A stretch of 7,216 nucleotides of DNA from the NCBI GenBank assembly GCA_025924495.1, contig JAICIG010000402.1, positions 1 through 7,216 of the forward strand. Reading direction: 5' to 3'. Shown here piece after piece: positions 6,726 to 7,216 of the stretch. Source of the DNA: Pirellulales bacterium. Lineage in GTDB: Bacteria; Planctomycetota; Planctomycetia; Pirellulales; JAICIG01. The notes beneath the pieces are model-generated. The model saw nothing but the letters and a program-made list of their open reading frames with translations. It ran no database searches and had not been told where the DNA came from. Position 1 is the stretch's first letter. Each line of letters opens with the position of its first letter. The position numbers were made by a program, and so were the translations under genes.

Positions 6726-7216
6726 ATGCGCAAAATTTCCGGCCAAACCTGGTATTTGTTGACAGTCGCCGCCTGCAGCGCCGGCCTGATCGGCTACCTG
6801 GTCTGGCCTGAGGCCCAAGCGGGGCCACAGCGACTTAGCCTGAAGGACATTCCCTTCGATGGCGCTCAAGCATATGAGTACCTCAAGCAAATCTGCGAGT
6901 TGGGGCCGCGCGTCAGCGGATCGGCCGGCATGCAGGCTCAACAGACAATGCTTGTCGAGCATTTCAAGCGGTGCGGCGCCGAAGTCGAACTGCAATCGTT
7001 CAAAGTCCGCCATCCGCGCGACGGTTCTCCGGTGGCGATGGCCAACTTGATCGCAAGGTGGCAGCCGCAGCTTACCGAGCGAGTCCTGCTTTGCGCCCAC
7101 TATGATACTCGACCGTTTCCCGACCAGGATCGCGTTCGTCCGCGCGGGCGCTTTATCGGCGCCAACGACGGCGCCAGCGGCGCCGCGCTATTGATGGAAC
7201 TGGCGCGAAATCTGAC
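6726..7216 (+). CDS. M28-family zinc peptidase / glutaminyl-cyclase-like protein, N-terminal part (cut by window edge)
   Basis: Seen: an open frame of 163 codons from ATG 6726 to the edge. It has a basic start (MRK), a hydrophobic segment at about 9-27 that may be a signal peptide or anchor, and a possible cleavage near AQA-G (32-33). The domain begins with ICELGPRVSGSAG (56-68), typical of the M28 fold, then LLCAHYDTRP (121-130) and GRFIGANDGASGAALLMEL (141-159). Known: in M28 enzymes the His of 'HxD' and the Asp of 'GAxDxxSG' bind zinc; here these are H125 and D148, with D127 supporting. The remaining ligands lie past 7216. The HYDTRP and 'GANDGASG' pattern resembles the glutaminyl-peptide cyclotransferase branch, so N-terminal pyroglutamate formation is as likely as aminopeptidase activity. 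The start lies 44 bases after the EEP gene, without a clear Shine-Dalgarno site. C17 (VAAC) weakly resembles a lipobox. Confidence 0.88.
   Translation, partial: MRKISGQTWYLLTVAACSAGLIGYLVWPEAQAGPQRLSLKDIPFDGAQAYEYLKQICELGPRVSGSAGMQAQQTMLVEHFKRCGAEVELQSFKVRHPRDGSPVAMANLIARWQPQLTERVLLCAHYDTRPFPDQDRVRPRGRFIGANDGASGAALLMELARNL

Noticed and set aside
6678..7100. A 140-codon minus-strand open frame at the right end
   Set aside because: It is antisense to the M28-family gene, whose zinc-site motifs are clear. The antisense product has no motif or export signal.
7162..7187. Three GGCGCC copies at close spacing
   Set aside because: They encode the Gly-Ala pairs of the conserved zinc-site segment GANDGASGAA; codon choice explains the repeat.
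1..7216. Mobile elements, CRISPR arrays, tRNA or rRNA genes, toxin-antitoxin or defence modules
   Set aside because: No terminal repeats, transposase or integrase motifs, regularly spaced repeats or RNA-gene folds were seen, and the genes are typical housekeeping or envelope types.

Overview
This is an ordinary chromosomal stretch, GC-rich by eye, with eight supported protein genes, two of them cut by the window edges. There is no sign of a mobile element, CRISPR array, tRNA, rRNA or defence island. The mix of an exported endonuclease/exonuclease/phosphatase protein, an anchored M28 peptidase, a signal-peptide alpha/beta hydrolase, patchy Shine-Dalgarno use and loosely packed genes suggests a Planctomycetota-like bacterium. 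That assignment is inference from gene style; no phylogenetic marker is present.

Left part (1-2692, minus strand). Transcription runs leftwards through a small exported coiled-coil protein (2692-2336), a gap holding two tandem GC-rich hairpins, a full-length YgiQ-type radical SAM protein (2182-182), and then the first 32 codons of a TrmH/SpoU-family RNA methyltransferase (97-1), which leaves the window. The last of these is easy to miss because only 97 bases are present.

Middle (2693-4549). A 123-residue, three-helix, histidine-bearing membrane protein is read rightwards (2802-3173). It faces an exported alpha/beta hydrolase read leftwards (4322-3261), which has a good sigma-70-like promoter and a Shine-Dalgarno site. 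Together these fix its start at 4322 rather than the longest-ORF position 4346. The 227 bases between this gene and the next hold that promoter, a weaker candidate promoter in the other direction, and overlapping short inverted repeats.

Right part (4550-7216, plus strand). Three co-directional genes follow: a family 9 (heptosyltransferase-like) glycosyltransferase, a membrane-anchored endonuclease/exonuclease/phosphatase domain protein, and the N-terminal 163 codons of a membrane-anchored M28 zinc peptidase or glutaminyl-cyclase-like protein. Gaps of about 40 bases fit an operon. The theme is the cell envelope, with one enzyme building surface glycan and two acting outside the cytoplasmic membrane, but no shared pathway can be proved.

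I found no convincing new system. The points most worth checking are the extra cysteine cluster in YgiQ and its placement beside an RNA methyltransferase, the small His-rich membrane protein, the start correction for the hydrolase, and an A8 tract inside the phosphatase-fold gene.
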